A program made the position numbers and the translations under genes. Shown here in pieces: positions 19,173 through 29,784 of a stretch of 64,000 bases of DNA (positions within the stretch are counted from its first letter, which is position 1; the number at the start of each line of letters is the position of its first letter). The stretch is from assembly GCA_034521835.1 (NCBI GenBank), contig JAXHMA010000003.1, positions 496,001 to 560,000 on the forward strand, read 5' to 3'. Below the pieces are notes generated by a model. That model was not told the origin of the DNA. It saw nothing but the letters and a program-made list of their open reading frames with translations, and searched no databases. The DNA is from JAMQKA01 sp034521835 (lineage in GTDB: Bacteria; Bacteroidota; Rhodothermia; Balneolales; Balneolaceae).

Positions 19173-20033
19173 CTAATTCATTAACAACATGGGGCATTTA
19201 GCCATGTTAAAAATTTTGCCGGCCCATTCATCTTTTATCAAGGGCTGATTTTTAGGGATAATGAGCAAGCTGCCCTGCATTTTGTTAAGCATGCGTGTCA
19301 GGTTCCAGATATTATCCTGGTTAAGCAGGTTCAGGCGTACCTGGACCTTCGCATTCTGAACGTGCTCCTCAATTTCTTTATTTCGATTTTGAATCGATTC
19401 AGACTGGTTTGCCAAACCAATAATTTGCAGCTGGTTGCGTTGCTTTTTCGCTAGGTTGAGGGCTAGTTTCAGCCCCCGTTGACTTTGTTCAGTGCCGTCA
19501 TAAATACAGATAATCGGCGCGTTGCCTATGGTAAGGCCTTGTTCCAGAACCAGCACCGGTTTTTGAGCATGCTTTATAATATAGCGGGCAGTTTTACCCA
19601 ACTTGTCTTCCTGTTTGTGGGAATGACCGGTCCGCCCGATTGTGATTAAATCAACCCCCTCCGCGGCTTTAAGTAATTCTTCACCAATAGAACCGCGCAC
19701 AGAATTTAAGCTGTAGGAGATGCCCGAGCTACGCGCAATTTTGCTCAGGTAATCTTCAATACGTTTCTTAATCAGCTCACTCTGTTTCTCCATCTCCTCT
19801 TCTCCCAGGGAGCGTGATTCCCCCGTAATTTCGCTGATCTCCTTTATAAGAGAGAGTTTACCCAACCGGTGCCAGGTGGCATCACTAACATACAGGCCCT
19901 TGAGCTCTGCTTCGGCTAGTTTGGCAAGTTGGGCTGCTGCGTGAAGGGCTGCCCGGCTGTGGGCCGAGGTATCAAGAGCCACCAAAATACGACGGAAATA
20001 AATAGTAGGACGTTCTTGATTCATTTTATTCAA
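19173..20033 (-). CDS. Universal stress protein, tandem Usp domains
   Basis: Protein of 286 residues. The first Usp domain (about residues 12-160) is complete: RRILVALDTSAHSRAAL at the start, and the ATP-loop signature as GRTGHSHKQEDKLGKTA followed by PVLVLE. The second domain (about 165-286) begins PIICIYDGTEQSQRGL and lacks the G-2x-G-9x-G(S/T) signature, so it is probably a non-nucleotide-binding copy. The gene starts 3 bases after the Lon-like protease gene on the minus strand, so both are probably transcribed together. Confidence 0.88.
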   Translation of the reverse strand: MNKMNQERPTIYFRRILVALDTSAHSRAALHAAAQLAKLAEAELKGLYVSDATWHRLGKLSLIKEISEITGESRSLGEEEMEKQSELIKKRIEDYLSKIARSSGISYSLNSVRGSIGEELLKAAEGVDLITIGRTGHSHKQEDKLGKTARYIIKHAQKPVLVLEQGLTIGNAPIICIYDGTEQSQRGLKLALNLAKKQRNQLQIIGLANQSESIQNRNKEIEEHVQNAKVQVRLNLLNQDNIWNLTRMLNKMQGSLLIIPKNQPLIKDEWAGKIFNMAKCPMLLMN

Positions 20034-20036
20034 GTT

Positions 20037-22515
20037 CTAACCGTTCTCTTTCCCATTCTTTGAGGATACAAAAGATTTCCGGTCACTGGCCAGTTTGTCC
20101 AGTTTTTTGACAACCTTGTAATTGATGGTTCCTTCAGGATAGTTGCCCTCTTCGTCAGCTTCCCCCATCTCGAGGCCGGTCAGAATCTGTATACCTTCAT
20201 CCGCGGTCTCTACCGGGTAGATATGGAACTTATCATCTTCGGCGGCTTCGATAACATCTTTACGCAGCATCAGGTTTTTAACGTTTGATTTAGGGATTAA
20301 GACCCCTTGGTCACCGGTCAGTCCTCGTTGCTTGCAGAACATCAAAAAAGCCCTCGATTTTTTCATTGGCTCCCCCGATCGGCTGAATTTTACCATGCTG
20401 ATTAATCGAACCTGTTACGCTCAGCGATTGCTTGATCGGGATCTCACCAATGGCGGAAAGCAGTGCATACAGTTCGGCTGACGAGGCGCTGTCTCCATCA
20501 ATATTGGAGTAAGACTGCTCAAACACCAGGCTGGCCGAGAGCGAAAGCGGACGTTCCTGTGCATATCGATCGCCCAGAAAGCCTTTCAAAATCATGACCC
20601 CTTTGGAGTGGATCGGGCCGCTCATATCCACCTCGCGTTCAATGTCGATGATTTCGCCCTTACCCAGCTGCACGCTGGCCGTTATTCGGTTGGGACGGCC
20701 GAACATCAGCTCACCCAGTTTCATTACTGAAAGACCATTCACTTGCCCGACGGCCGTGCCTTCCGTATCAATGAATATCTGATCGCGCTCGATGGACTCC
20801 TGGATTTTATCACGAATACGGCTGGCGCGGAACACCTGCTGATCAATCGCTTTCTGTACATCCTCCCGCTTGACAACGTCGCGATTATTTTTTCCTGCCC
20901 AGAAATCAGCTTGCACCATCAGCTCGCTGAGCTCTTCGGTCTTTGTACTGAGCTTCTCGTTATCTCCCACCAGGCGTGCACTCTGTTCAATAACTCTAGA
21001 TACGGCGTGCTTATCGAAATGGCGCAGCTCATTTTGGTGGACAAGTCCCGCAAGCAGCTTGGAATAGAGCTTCTGATTGTCGGAATTGCGGTCAATTTCA
21101 TCTTCGAAGTCAGCTTCAATTTTGAACAGCGCGTTGAAGTCGGGATCGAGATTGCACAGCAGATAATAGAGCAGCCGCTCACCCAGCAGTACCACTTTTA
21201 CGTCGAGATCGAGCGGTTCGGGCTCCAGCGAAACAGTACTGATCATACTGTAGGAATCACCCAGCGACTCTATTTTAAGCTCACCCGATTTAAGGGCGCG
21301 TTTAAGTCCCTCCCATGCAAACGGCTCCAACAGCACACGGCGGGCATCCAGTAATCAGGTAGCCGCCATTGGCCTTGTGCAGGGCGCCGGGCTTGATCAG
21401 GTTAAAGTTTGTTTTTAGGGCCCCCATTTTGGATTTGTACTCAACCCGTCCCAGCAGGTTTTTGTAACTGGGATTATCTTCATACACAACAGGTGCTCCC
21501 TCTGTATCGGAGTGGTCCACCATCACGTTTACCCGGTAGCGCTGAACAATTGGATGGTCCTCCGGGGTCGATTTGGTTGTCGGGCTCATACCCATGCTAC
21601 CGCCCCCACCGCCTTGTCCGCTCATCTGCTGCATCATGGCCGCCATGCCCCCTTGCTGGCCGCTTTGGTTGCTGAGGATAGCCTGCACATTTTCGATAAT
21701 ATCCAGCTCAATATTGTCAAGGAATTCCTGTACGTTTCGAGGTCGGAAAACTCATCGCGGATCTCCTTGAACAGCTCTTTGATAGCGTAGGAGGCGATTT
21801 CTCTGTCGAGGTCTTTAATTTTGTCGCGTACTTTACGTTTATTGGCAGGCATCTTTTTTATGATCTCCTGCAACTCCTTCTGCAACTCTTCCATATGTTC
21901 TTCCAGTTCTTCCCGTTTTTCGTCCGGCAGTTCCTGGAGCTCTTGTTCACTCATCAGGTTACCGTTTTTGGTGGGAGCAAACGAAAAGCCGGAGGGGGTA
22001 CGGATAAGTGCTAATCCCTTTTTCTGGGCTTTTTGTTGAAGCTCTTCAAAGGTATGATCCTGCTCCTGCTGAATCTGGTTTTTCAGGGCCTGTTTCCTGT
22101 TCTGATATTCTTCTGTTTCGAAGGCGGAAACCAGTGTCGGAATCAGATCCTCAAGCGAATCGTCCATCATCTTTTGTAGATCCATGCCGCGGCCGGCCGG
22201 CATCAGCAGTTGTTTGGGCTTCAGCTGGTCGTCAAAATTATTTACGTAGCAGATATCCTGCGGGGTGGCTTCCTCTTCCGCTTGATCCTCAAGGAAGTGC
22301 CGGATGTGAGTCTCTTTGTCGGTTTTTTGGGGACCGAGAGCAAAGATATTGTAGCCGTCTTTTTCCATTTCAACCCCCATCTGCATAGCGGAGGAGAGGC
22401 GGTCCTGACCTAGAATAGTGGTATAATCTTCAATCTCTTCCGTAGTCTCAAAATCGAACTTGTCAACATTACAAATTTTGTTAAAAGAAGCAGGATCTAA
22501 TTTTTCCACGGTCAC
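20037..22515 (-). pseudogene. Lon-like ATP-dependent protease (COG1067 type), three frameshifts
   Basis: AAA+ serine protease of about 825 residues when repaired. The N-terminal part (22515 down to about 21733) has an ATPase-like start (TTILGQDRLSSAMQMGVEM) and a long glutamate-rich coiled coil. The middle has a GGGGG linker and ANGGYLIT. The protease domain has the catalytic serine in DGDSASSAEL and lysine in GGANEKIEGFF. Three single-base changes near 21733, 21350 and 20338 separate four frames, and repairing each gives smooth family-like sequence. It lies directly upstream of the Usp gene. Sequencing error is as likely as true loss. Confidence 0.8.
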
Positions 22516-22685
22516 TGAATATTTGTGTTAATGATTTAATTCCAATCACTGTTGCCCAAACTTAATGTGTGTGAGGAGATACTCGTTCCAACCCAGTGGG
22601 TTAGGTTGAACTCAATGGACAATAAAGTTTGTTATTATTAGGCAGAAATAAAGATATCGATCACAGATAAAAGGGATATTAAATT

Positions 22686-22946
22686 ATGCATCTATTGGTG
22701 CGGCATAAAGTTGCTGATTTCGTTCGGTGGAGAGAAGTATTTGAATCTCATAGAAAAGCCCATAAAGAGGCAGGCATGGAGTTGCAGCACTTATGGCGTA
22801 ATGTGGAAGAGCCCGACGAAGTCGTATTACTGTATGAGGTGGAGGATGCCGAAAAAGCAAGAGAGTTTGTATACTCGTCGGAGGTGCCTGACGCCCAGAA
22901 TGCCTCTGGGGTTATTGATGAGGCAGATATTTATTTCCTGGAATAA
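22686..22946 (+). CDS. Small dimeric alpha/beta-barrel protein (monooxygenase/cyclase-like)
   Basis: Protein of 86 residues with the pattern of a ferredoxin-like dimeric alpha/beta barrel: MHLLVRHKVADFVRWREVF, then a central EVVLLYEVEDAEKAREFV, then a final acidic strand. Such proteins are annotated as antibiotic-biosynthesis-monooxygenase-like, cyclase or DUF proteins; the true activity is not evident. The gene is isolated and converges on the TonB receptor gene with 11 bases between them. A 170-base intergenic region separates it from the divergent Lon-like gene. Confidence 0.65.
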   Translation: MHLLVRHKVADFVRWREVFESHRKAHKEAGMELQHLWRNVEEPDEVVLLYEVEDAEKAREFVYSSEVPDAQNASGVIDEADIYFLE

Positions 22947-22957
22947 ATAAGGCAGAT

Positions 22958-25603
22958 TTAAAAGTTGAACGAAATATTAAACGAGGGCTGAAATCCAAGA
23001 TCGTATACATCCACCGGAACCGTCCTGAATCTATTAGCGGAACTCTGCTGGTCGACCACGAAGGTAAGGTCGCGGTACCAGGGATTAGGTCGATCAAAAA
23101 TATTAAACAGTGTGATGGCAGCATTTAATTTTCCGAAGTTGAATTCGTTTTTATATTCGAGCGTAAGATCCACGCGCTGGTAGTGGCCAAGGCGCTCTTC
23201 ATTACCAGCTCCATAAACGGCCAGGCTGTTCGGTGTTCCGCTGGCATAGATCCATGCCAGGTACAGGGAAAGGTTGGCAAGCGGCTGACTCTCTGCGCTG
23301 GCGGAATACTGGTAGGTTCGGTCCCAGTCTGCGTGAAAAGGCTCCCCGCCGTTGATATCGGCATTGGAAAGCAGCATTTCTGAGATGGTAAAGGTTTGGG
23401 TGAGACTTACCGGACCCATTGAATTGCGAAGAAGCATCTCAATGCCCTGTCCAGTTCCACTGTTGTTAGCATACCACGGGGCAGCGCCAAAAGTATTAGT
23501 CAGCGATAGCGCGTTAATTTCATGCAGGCGTATGTGCTCAAAGCTTTTGTGATATCCCTCGACTTGGGCATAGAGCGCGTCGGTCGGCTCCAGGTAGATG
23601 CCGGCAGAAAAATAATCAACTTCGGTGGGAGGGTGGTCGGCGTTGGTCAGAATCCATACGTCGGAAGTGACCGTATTGCTCAGTGAAATTTTGCTGAGAA
23701 ACTGGAAGTTCCGGCTATATCCACCTCCGAAGGAAACGGGAGAATCTGGGAGTAACCGAAGCTTAATACGCGGCGACCAGCGCAGGTAATCGCCGTTGGT
23801 GTAATAGTGCAGCCGGCTTCCTGCTGAGAGTGAATACCAGGTGTTGGGCGAAAAATCCAGCTGGGCATACAGATCAATTTTGTGGGATTTTCTTGTGGTA
23901 AGAAAGCCGGGCCGTTCGAAAGAATCCTCGTAATATTCCCCTAGATGATAGTTGTAGGATCCCCCTGCAGTGATGAGGAGAGGATTCAGCTCAATATTGA
24001 ACTGCTGCTCTGCCTTAATTTCGTTAAGAATACTCCGGTTTTCAAAGGGGAAAGTAAATAGCTGAAACGTGTTGTTATCCCGGTTGATCTGGGTATAGGC
24101 GAAATCATCTTTTTTAAACTCGGAGTTATAAACGCTGATGCCGGCTATTGAGTGCATGTAGATCCGGTCGGATAGGCGGTGTTGATATTGCACGCTGCCC
24201 GCCGCGTTAGCCCAGTTATTTTCGGTTTGAACCTCTCGAAATTCCACATTTTGCCGGGTGGACTGGAACGATCGGTAGAGCCGCTCTGCCTGCTGCTTGG
24301 TCCGGTCCCCGCCATCAGTATCCACTGATGATGAACCGGCTGCCGTTTTCGTTTTCAAAATAGAGTTTGCCATGAAGATCAAAAAAGAAGCGTCGGTGTC
24401 GCCCGGTCGTTCAAGCTCGGTTTCAATATTGACAAGATCCTCCTGGAGTATTTCGCGAGGGCGATCCACATTCAAGCCCCACTGGATAAGATCACTGTTA
24501 TTCAGCCAGTTGACAGTATTGAGGTAAGAACTGCGACCAGAAAGCAGCCAGCTGCTTTTTCCCTTCTGCAGTGGACCTTCCAGCGTAACCCGGTAAGAGG
24601 TGTTACTGGCCCCGACCGTTGCAGACACATCGTTAAGCGGGCCGGTTTGAGTGACCATGGAAAGTGTGCCACCGGGCGGCGCCTGGTACTGGGCGGGCGC
24701 GATATCGTAAAAGTAGCCACTTCGCTGCAGAACATCGGCATTGAAGCTGTCCAGCAGTCCAAAAAGATGGCTCTGGTTGAATATGGTGATGCCATCCAGT
24801 ATGACGTGAAATCCATCAGCCGGGCTGCCACGTACATGTACTTCTCCGCTTAGGGCCGGCGTTAGGCTAATCGATGGGAGGGACTGCAGTGCGCGAATTG
24901 AGTTGGAGCTGCCCAAAGGACTAAAGGCCCCGATATCCACCAGCCCGGCTTCGTGTTCACCGACTGCACCGTAGTAGTTGGTTCCAGTCACAATTAGTTC
25001 ATTTGCATCAACCCGCTGCGGCTCCAGCCGGAAGGTCACTTCATCAATAGAGGCACCATCGACAGGCAACTCCAGGGTTTTTGGAAGATATCCCACATAG
25101 GAGCCCCGTATACTTAGCGTTGTCTTGTCACCCTGGTACTGGAACCTGAAGCTGCCACTGCTGTTGGCACTGACCCCGGTAAGCTCATCAGCACGGTTCC
25201 ATGTGATACTCGCAAAAGGGAGGCGTTCGCCGGTACTGGCATCTACTACTTGCCCGCTTATGGTGGTGATGGAAGAGGCCGTGGAGCTGCTGTTAGCCTG
25301 TTGTTTTACCAGTATGGCCTGGTTGTAAGAGCTATCCAGCCTGATGGTAAGCTGGTAGGATGACAGTTGTTCGTTCAGAGACTGTATAGGATGTTGTTGA
25401 TCTATACCGTGTGGGATTGATATGCCCGCAATTAAGGACTCCCGGTATAAGAACCGCCAACCGGTTTCTGTTTCAATCTGCCGGATAACCTGTGACAGTG
25501 GCCGTGCCTGAGACGAATCTTGAGCGTAACTCACCTCATAGGCAAGCAGAAACAAAGCCAGTGTGCACGAAAAAGCAAAAATGTGCGCCCGCAGTTGATT
25601 CAT
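22958..25603 (-). CDS. TonB-dependent receptor with STN and carboxypeptidase-like domains
   Basis: Outer-membrane receptor of 881 residues. Order of parts: signal peptide (about 1-27, ending VSYA), STN signalling domain (about 35-110), carboxypeptidase regulatory-like domain (about 118-205, starting ISGQVVDASTGERLPFA), plug with SPADGFHVILDGITIFN near residue 265, then a 22-strand-type barrel to the C-terminus, which ends in a phenylalanine. The STN domain contacts a FecR anti-sigma protein in such systems. The FecR gene lies 16 bases upstream and an ECF sigma gene two genes further up, so this is a trans-envelope signalling unit. The ligand is not known. Confidence 0.9.
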   Translation of the reverse strand: MNQLRAHIFAFSCTLALFLLAYEVSYAQDSSQARPLSQVIRQIETETGWRFLYRESLIAGISIPHGIDQQHPIQSLNEQLSSYQLTIRLDSSYNQAILVKQQANSSSTASSITTISGQVVDASTGERLPFASITWNRADELTGVSANSSGSFRFQYQGDKTTLSIRGSYVGYLPKTLELPVDGASIDEVTFRLEPQRVDANELIVTGTNYYGAVGEHEAGLVDIGAFSPLGSSNSIRALQSLPSISLTPALSGEVHVRGSPADGFHVILDGITIFNQSHLFGLLDSFNADVLQRSGYFYDIAPAQYQAPPGGTLSMVTQTGPLNDVSATVGASNTSYRVTLEGPLQKGKSSWLLSGRSSYLNTVNWLNNSDLIQWGLNVDRPREILQEDLVNIETELERPGDTDASFLIFMANSILKTKTAAGSSSVDTDGGDRTKQQAERLYRSFQSTRQNVEFREVQTENNWANAAGSVQYQHRLSDRIYMHSIAGISVYNSEFKKDDFAYTQINRDNNTFQLFTFPFENRSILNEIKAEQQFNIELNPLLITAGGSYNYHLGEYYEDSFERPGFLTTRKSHKIDLYAQLDFSPNTWYSLSAGSRLHYYTNGDYLRWSPRIKLRLLPDSPVSFGGGYSRNFQFLSKISLSNTVTSDVWILTNADHPPTEVDYFSAGIYLEPTDALYAQVEGYHKSFEHIRLHEINALSLTNTFGAAPWYANNSGTGQGIEMLLRNSMGPVSLTQTFTISEMLLSNADINGGEPFHADWDRTYQYSASAESQPLANLSLYLAWIYASGTPNSLAVYGAGNEERLGHYQRVDLTLEYKNEFNFGKLNAAITLFNIFDRPNPWYRDLTFVVDQQSSANRFRTVPVDVYDLGFQPSFNISFNF

Positions 25604-25619
25604 CAGTTTTGGTTGCGAA

Positions 25620-26584
25620 TTACTCTCCGTTTTCGGTTAGAGTGTACCTGTTTTCGGCCGTTTGGGATAATTCTGCATCGAGTGAAAGTGCAAGATAATT
25701 AAGTGCCTTCTCCCTGTTTTCAAGGGAAATGGATCCGCTCAGGGTAGTATTCAATAACGCTTCAGAAGCTTCGATGGTAATTCCAAAATGCTGTTCCACT
25801 TCACTCAAAATGCGATCCGCTGGACGGCCTGACGTAAAAATGAGCTCATTTTGAAGCCAGTCGGTGAACTCATCCGGCGAATCATCGACCAGTTTGGGTT
25901 CAGCACTATCTGTATCGATAGCGGCAGCCTGACCGGGTTCAAGGACCAAAGGATCGGTTGTTGATTCGCTGGTGAACTGCACCGATCCCTCTTCAAGGAA
26001 GAGCCGTGTAGAGTGGCCCCAGCTGCTGACAATAAATTTGGTCCAAGAACAGTGACGTTGCCGTTGCCTGCTTCTACCTGGAATTTCCGTGCAGGGTCGG
26101 GAGTTACTTCAAAATAGGCTTCCCCGGTAAGTCTATAGCTTAGCCGTTCCTCGGATTCCGTAATTTGATAAAGTTTGGTGTGCGGACGCAGGGTAGCATG
26201 GCTTCCATCAGCAAGCTGGATGGCGGCCCTGGATGAACCGGAATCTGCAATCAGCGTTGGGCCTCGCAAAAACTGGTAGTAATAGGCTCCGACCAATGAT
26301 GCGATAAGCAAGAGCGCGGCCGCAGCCCACCTTGTAGCATTCATGCTGAAAATGTTGGTGGAGCTGGAGGAGTCTGCATTAATCTGTTGGTCGATGCGAT
26401 TCCAGAGAGCTGCAGTGTTGGCTCGTTCATTGACGGTTTTTTGGATTTTATTTTGCCGGAAAGCGGCAAGCTCTTGAACCAGCGAATCATCGTTAGACTC
26501 CCAGTCCACCTTATCTTCCAGTGCCTTGCCGAGCTGTTTAGCCAGCCGGCGGTCGGAATCATTATTTGAAAGCTGAGTAGTCAT
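25620..26584 (-). pseudogene. FecR-family anti-sigma factor, one frameshift
   Basis: Inner-membrane anti-sigma regulator of about 320 residues when repaired. The cytoplasmic part covers about residues 1-85. One transmembrane helix follows (ATRWAAAALLLIASLVGAYY). The periplasmic FecR domain starts at about 115 with LIADSGSSRAAIQLADGSHA and includes LTGEAYFEVTPDPARKF. A single-base loss near 26035 shifts the frame inside VTVLGTKF. The rest continues in another frame to 25620 and ends with an STN-like DUF4974 domain (FGITIEASEALLNTTLSGSI). It would hold the ECF sigma factor until the TonB receptor is loaded. The frameshift may be a sequence error. Confidence 0.82.
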
Positions 26585-26638
26585 GGAATTAAAATCAAAT
26601 AGATTAACAATTAGTTTCGAATGATATCGCAGGTTCCA

Positions 26639-28147
26639 TTAATTATTCTCAGAATTTTCATCGTCATCGTCATCGTCATCAGAATCATCATCCTCATCTT
26701 CTTCGTTTTCAAATGATACTTCAAGAGCCATGAGATCCGCCTCGTTATCGTCTTGCAAAATCTGTGCTTCGCCCTCTGCAATAACATTTAGACCTTGATC
26801 GATGGCATCGTGTACCTGCTGCAGGCTTTGGTAATCGCTGTCATCCTCAAATTCAGTTTTTTCATTAATTCGGATAACCACTTCTCCGGTTATGGTAAAA
26901 GTTCCCTGCTGCAAGTTTACTGACGTGACGAGCTCCTCAAACTCGCTCAGGTCATTATCCGATGAATCATCGTCGTCCCCGTCGTCATCCTCTTCACGCT
27001 CAAATTCGGCCTCAGTGGCGATAAAGCGATCTCCTTCGGGGTACCCTTCGCCTTCGGCCCAAATATAGTGGCCATTTTCAAGAGCTCGATGAACTTCAGA
27101 AAGGGAACTGATATCGTCATCGAAATCGGTTTCCTCATTGATAAAAATCTGCCGACCGCTGCGTAGTGTGAACGAGGAGCGGCCTGGATCCACCGAGATA
27201 ACCCGGCCCTCAAATTCGCGATCCTGATCTTTTACATCTCCATTGTCGAGGTTAACCTGGAAAATTTTGAGGAAGCTTTGGAAGCGAAGCAGGGCGGTAC
27301 CGTCGCCATTCATTTCTATGGTGCCGCGCAATGTTTTGGTGCTCTCGTTGCCGTTGTTATTCTTGTCGATGATCATCTCCCAGCTCAAGGTACCTGTAAC
27401 CCCCTGTTCAAGTCCTCGCTGGGAAAGCTCTTTATCGATCTCAATATTCAGGAAGTTGATCTCCAGCTGGTAGCTGCGCTCCAGAATATTCCCGTTGGGG
27501 CGCTCGACCTCCAGGAAGCCATTTCCATTGTGTACACCGTCGATCTGCAGGATTGGAGAGGCCCCTGAAACGCCGTTGATCAGCAGGGTGTCTTTTCGAA
27601 TAAAAGAGGAGGTTTTGCGAGGTGTTTCCACCGATCCATCGCGGTAGCCGTAATAATTTATGGACTCGATGCGTTCCTGTTCAGCCTGCGGAGAATCAAT
27701 GAATTCGCCGGCATTGTCAGTGAACATATACTTGAGCGTGTCGGTGACCTCCTTCGAAAAAAGCGGTCGATCAATGCTGCGCTTGAAAGATACGGTGTGC
27801 ACACCTGTCTCGGGGTTGTAGGAGTAGCTGTATTCACTCTCGTTGCCTCTTCCACTGTCATTCTGCAGGGTTGGCTCCGTGCTTTTTTGGGGAGCCCCAA
27901 CCATGGAAAAGCCATCGCTGGATACCGTTGTAAGGGCATCATTTAGACTGAGGATCAGCCCGCTGTTATCGGCCGAAAGCGATTCTCCCAGGATCTGGCT
28001 GGCCGCCTCGAGGTCGTCATCAGTGATTGTACTATTTACGTCATCCTCGATTCCGGAGAGCGTGCAACTGGTTACTGTCAGTGCTGCAAGAAGCAAAACG
28101 GTGGTCTGCGCTGTGCTTTGGAATATGCTATCTATTGAGAAGTCCAT
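26639..28147 (-). CDS. Acidic lipoprotein with two DUF5666-like modules
   Basis: Predicted lipoprotein of 502 residues. The ATG at 28147 is chosen over an upstream start at 28234 because it gives a proper signal with lipobox VTSC at about residue 29. The C-terminal half has two copies of a DUF5666-like module: a beta segment, then INEETDFDDD or INEKTEFEDD, then a helix with VHRALE or VHDAID, then AEGEG or AEGEA. Each ends in an Asp/Glu-rich run, and the very C-terminus is almost pure aspartate. It lies between the ECF sigma and FecR genes, an unusual position. Metal or calcium binding by the acidic tails is my inference. Confidence 0.75.
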   Translation of the reverse strand: MDFSIDSIFQSTAQTTVLLLAALTVTSCTLSGIEDDVNSTITDDDLEAASQILGESLSADNSGLILSLNDALTTVSSDGFSMVGAPQKSTEPTLQNDSGRGNESEYSYSYNPETGVHTVSFKRSIDRPLFSKEVTDTLKYMFTDNAGEFIDSPQAEQERIESINYYGYRDGSVETPRKTSSFIRKDTLLINGVSGASPILQIDGVHNGNGFLEVERPNGNILERSYQLEINFLNIEIDKELSQRGLEQGVTGTLSWEMIIDKNNNGNESTKTLRGTIEMNGDGTALLRFQSFLKIFQVNLDNGDVKDQDREFEGRVISVDPGRSSFTLRSGRQIFINEETDFDDDISSLSEVHRALENGHYIWAEGEGYPEGDRFIATEAEFEREEDDDGDDDDSSDNDLSEFEELVTSVNLQQGTFTITGEVVIRINEKTEFEDDSDYQSLQQVHDAIDQGLNVIAEGEAQILQDDNEADLMALEVSFENEEDEDDDSDDDDDDDENSENN

Positions 28148-28230
28148 AATTCGTAATCTGTCCAGATATCGGTGTAGGTCCCTGTTGTACTGGTTATACA
28201 CCTGAGCCGGGGGAATACCCCCAACGCAAT

Positions 28231-28788
28231 TCAAATAAAATCCTGTAGTGCTTTTCTCATATCTTTCAGTGCCAGTCCCATATGATTTTCCACCGTTTTT
28301 ACGCTGATATCCATCGCCCCGGCCGCCTCTTTGTAGGTGAACTGCTGCATAAAACAGAGGTCAAAAACCTGGCTTCTTCGTTCCGGCATCGCTACAATGG
28401 CCTGTTCTATCACTTGGTTTATCTCAGCAGCCTGTACTTCATCCTGTGGTGTGTGATTGGTTTCTCGCGTGGGAACCGGTTCAGCGTTGTCAAATTTCTT
28501 GTTATCGCGCACGTGGTTGAGCATCCGCGTATAGGCGATTTTAAACAGGTAGGCCCGGAGAGACTTTTCGGACTCAATGGATGAACGGTGTTCCCATATA
28601 TATAGAAATGCCTGTTGAATAAGATCTTCAGCTGTTTCCCGCTCAATGTTCTTACTGCGTAGAAAACGGAACAGCGGCTGATGATGCGCATCAAAAAATT
28701 TCTTGAATGCCTGCTGGTCTCCATTCTTTATTTGTTCGGCAAGCTCAACGCGGTCGATCTCCGTATCAGGAGAAACCGAAAGTGCCAT
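28231..28788 (-). CDS. ECF-family RNA polymerase sigma factor
   Basis: Sigma-70 family ECF factor of 185 residues when started at the ATG at 28788; an upstream start at 28821 is also possible. Region 2 is at about residues 15-85 (DAHHQPLFRFLRSK, AEDLIQQAFLYIWEHR) and region 4 at about 125-180 (MPERRSQVFDLCFMQQFTYK, then DISVKTVENHMGLAL with the helix-turn-helix). It belongs to the Bacteroidota group that works with FecR and STN-TonB receptors, and such a pair lies just downstream. It probably directs transcription of this cluster. Confidence 0.92.
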   Translation of the reverse strand: MALSVSPDTEIDRVELAEQIKNGDQQAFKKFFDAHHQPLFRFLRSKNIERETAEDLIQQAFLYIWEHRSSIESEKSLRAYLFKIAYTRMLNHVRDNKKFDNAEPVPTRETNHTPQDEVQAAEINQVIEQAIVAMPERRSQVFDLCFMQQFTYKEAAGAMDISVKTVENHMGLALKDMRKALQDFI

Positions 28789-28912
28789 GATGAGTACCTG
28801 CAAACAGACGAAATCTAGCATATAAAATATATTGAGGTGAAGACAGAGAATGTCATAAAATGAATAAAATGGATATCACTCACAATAATTTGAGGGAATT
28901 CAGATAATACGA

Positions 28913-28937
28913 AAGACCCCGCTTTTTGCGGGGTCTT
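28913..28937 (-). terminator. Rho-independent terminator
   Basis: Perfect 10-bp stem (arm AAGACCCCGC) with a five-T loop, 45 bases beyond the stop of the acidic lipoprotein gene on the minus strand. In that direction it is followed by a T-rich stretch (TCGTATTATC). It separates that gene from the ECF sigma gene. Confidence 0.75.
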
Positions 28938-28982
28938 CCAGGTTTTTGCTATCAGGGCTAACGTGGTGTAGATGATAAATTC

Positions 28983-29784
28983 CTAGTTGTCTCCATCGTC
29001 ATCATCGTCATCATCGTCATCGTCGTCATCTTCGTCTCCATCATCATCGTCCTCGTCATCATCTCGGTCGTCATCGTCGTCATCATCACTATTATCATCT
29101 TCCTCGTAGTCTGCCTCGAATGAATCTTTAATGTTGTCATCAATCTTATCTTCATTTGCGGGATCGGCGGGGTCTAGTGGCTGTCCCTGTGAATCCATGA
29201 ACCAGCCGGACGGATCAATATTGATGTTGACGGCAAAGGATGAACTGTTGGCGGTAACTTCGAGCGGTGGATTCAGCTCGAGCTCAATCTCAAAATCCTC
29301 TTCTGAGCGATAGGTGAATGCCTCTCCGTTGTACACTCCTTTAATAACTATGGAGTAATCATCATCGTCCCCATTGAAAAAATCGGGATCACTGACATTG
29401 GAGTCGTCATTTTCAACCTCGAGCTCAAATTCGTCGTATATACCTTCCGGTACCATTTTAGAGCTGAGTGTAAATTCACTGCCATCCAGCGGTAGATTGG
29501 CGATGATATCTTCCGCTTCAAAATCAAGCGAATCCTCATCCATTGCGCTTTCCAATTCCAGCTCTTCAACCAGTAGCTTGACTTCGGTCAGGCTGTCTAT
29601 CGAAAGTGTGGTAGGTATTTCGGCAGTTTTAATTTTAGCCTGGTTGCTGGTTTGAAGTTTCATATTTACGGCTACCTCATTCAGGGCCGGCGGCGTCATC
29701 TGCATCGCCGATGTCGCACCCAGCTAGCAACAAAGCAATTCCACTTACCAGTAAAATCGGGGAGAGTAGTTTAGAAATATACAT
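28983..29784 (-). pseudogene. Acidic lipoprotein (DUF4382-like), one frameshift after the signal peptide
   Basis: About 265 residues when repaired. An ATG at 29784 begins MYISKLLSPILLVSGIALLL and continues AGCD, a good lipoprotein signal with its lipobox. After 32 codons the frame stops. Removing one C from a CCC run near 29688 joins it to the long frame ending at 28983. The body (TTLSIDSLTEVKLLVEELEL and EGIYDEFELEVE) resembles DUF4382-type surface lipoproteins, with moderate certainty. The last 40 residues are mainly aspartate, like the tail of the DUF5666 lipoprotein downstream. It precedes the ECF sigma gene but has its own terminator. Confidence 0.7.
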
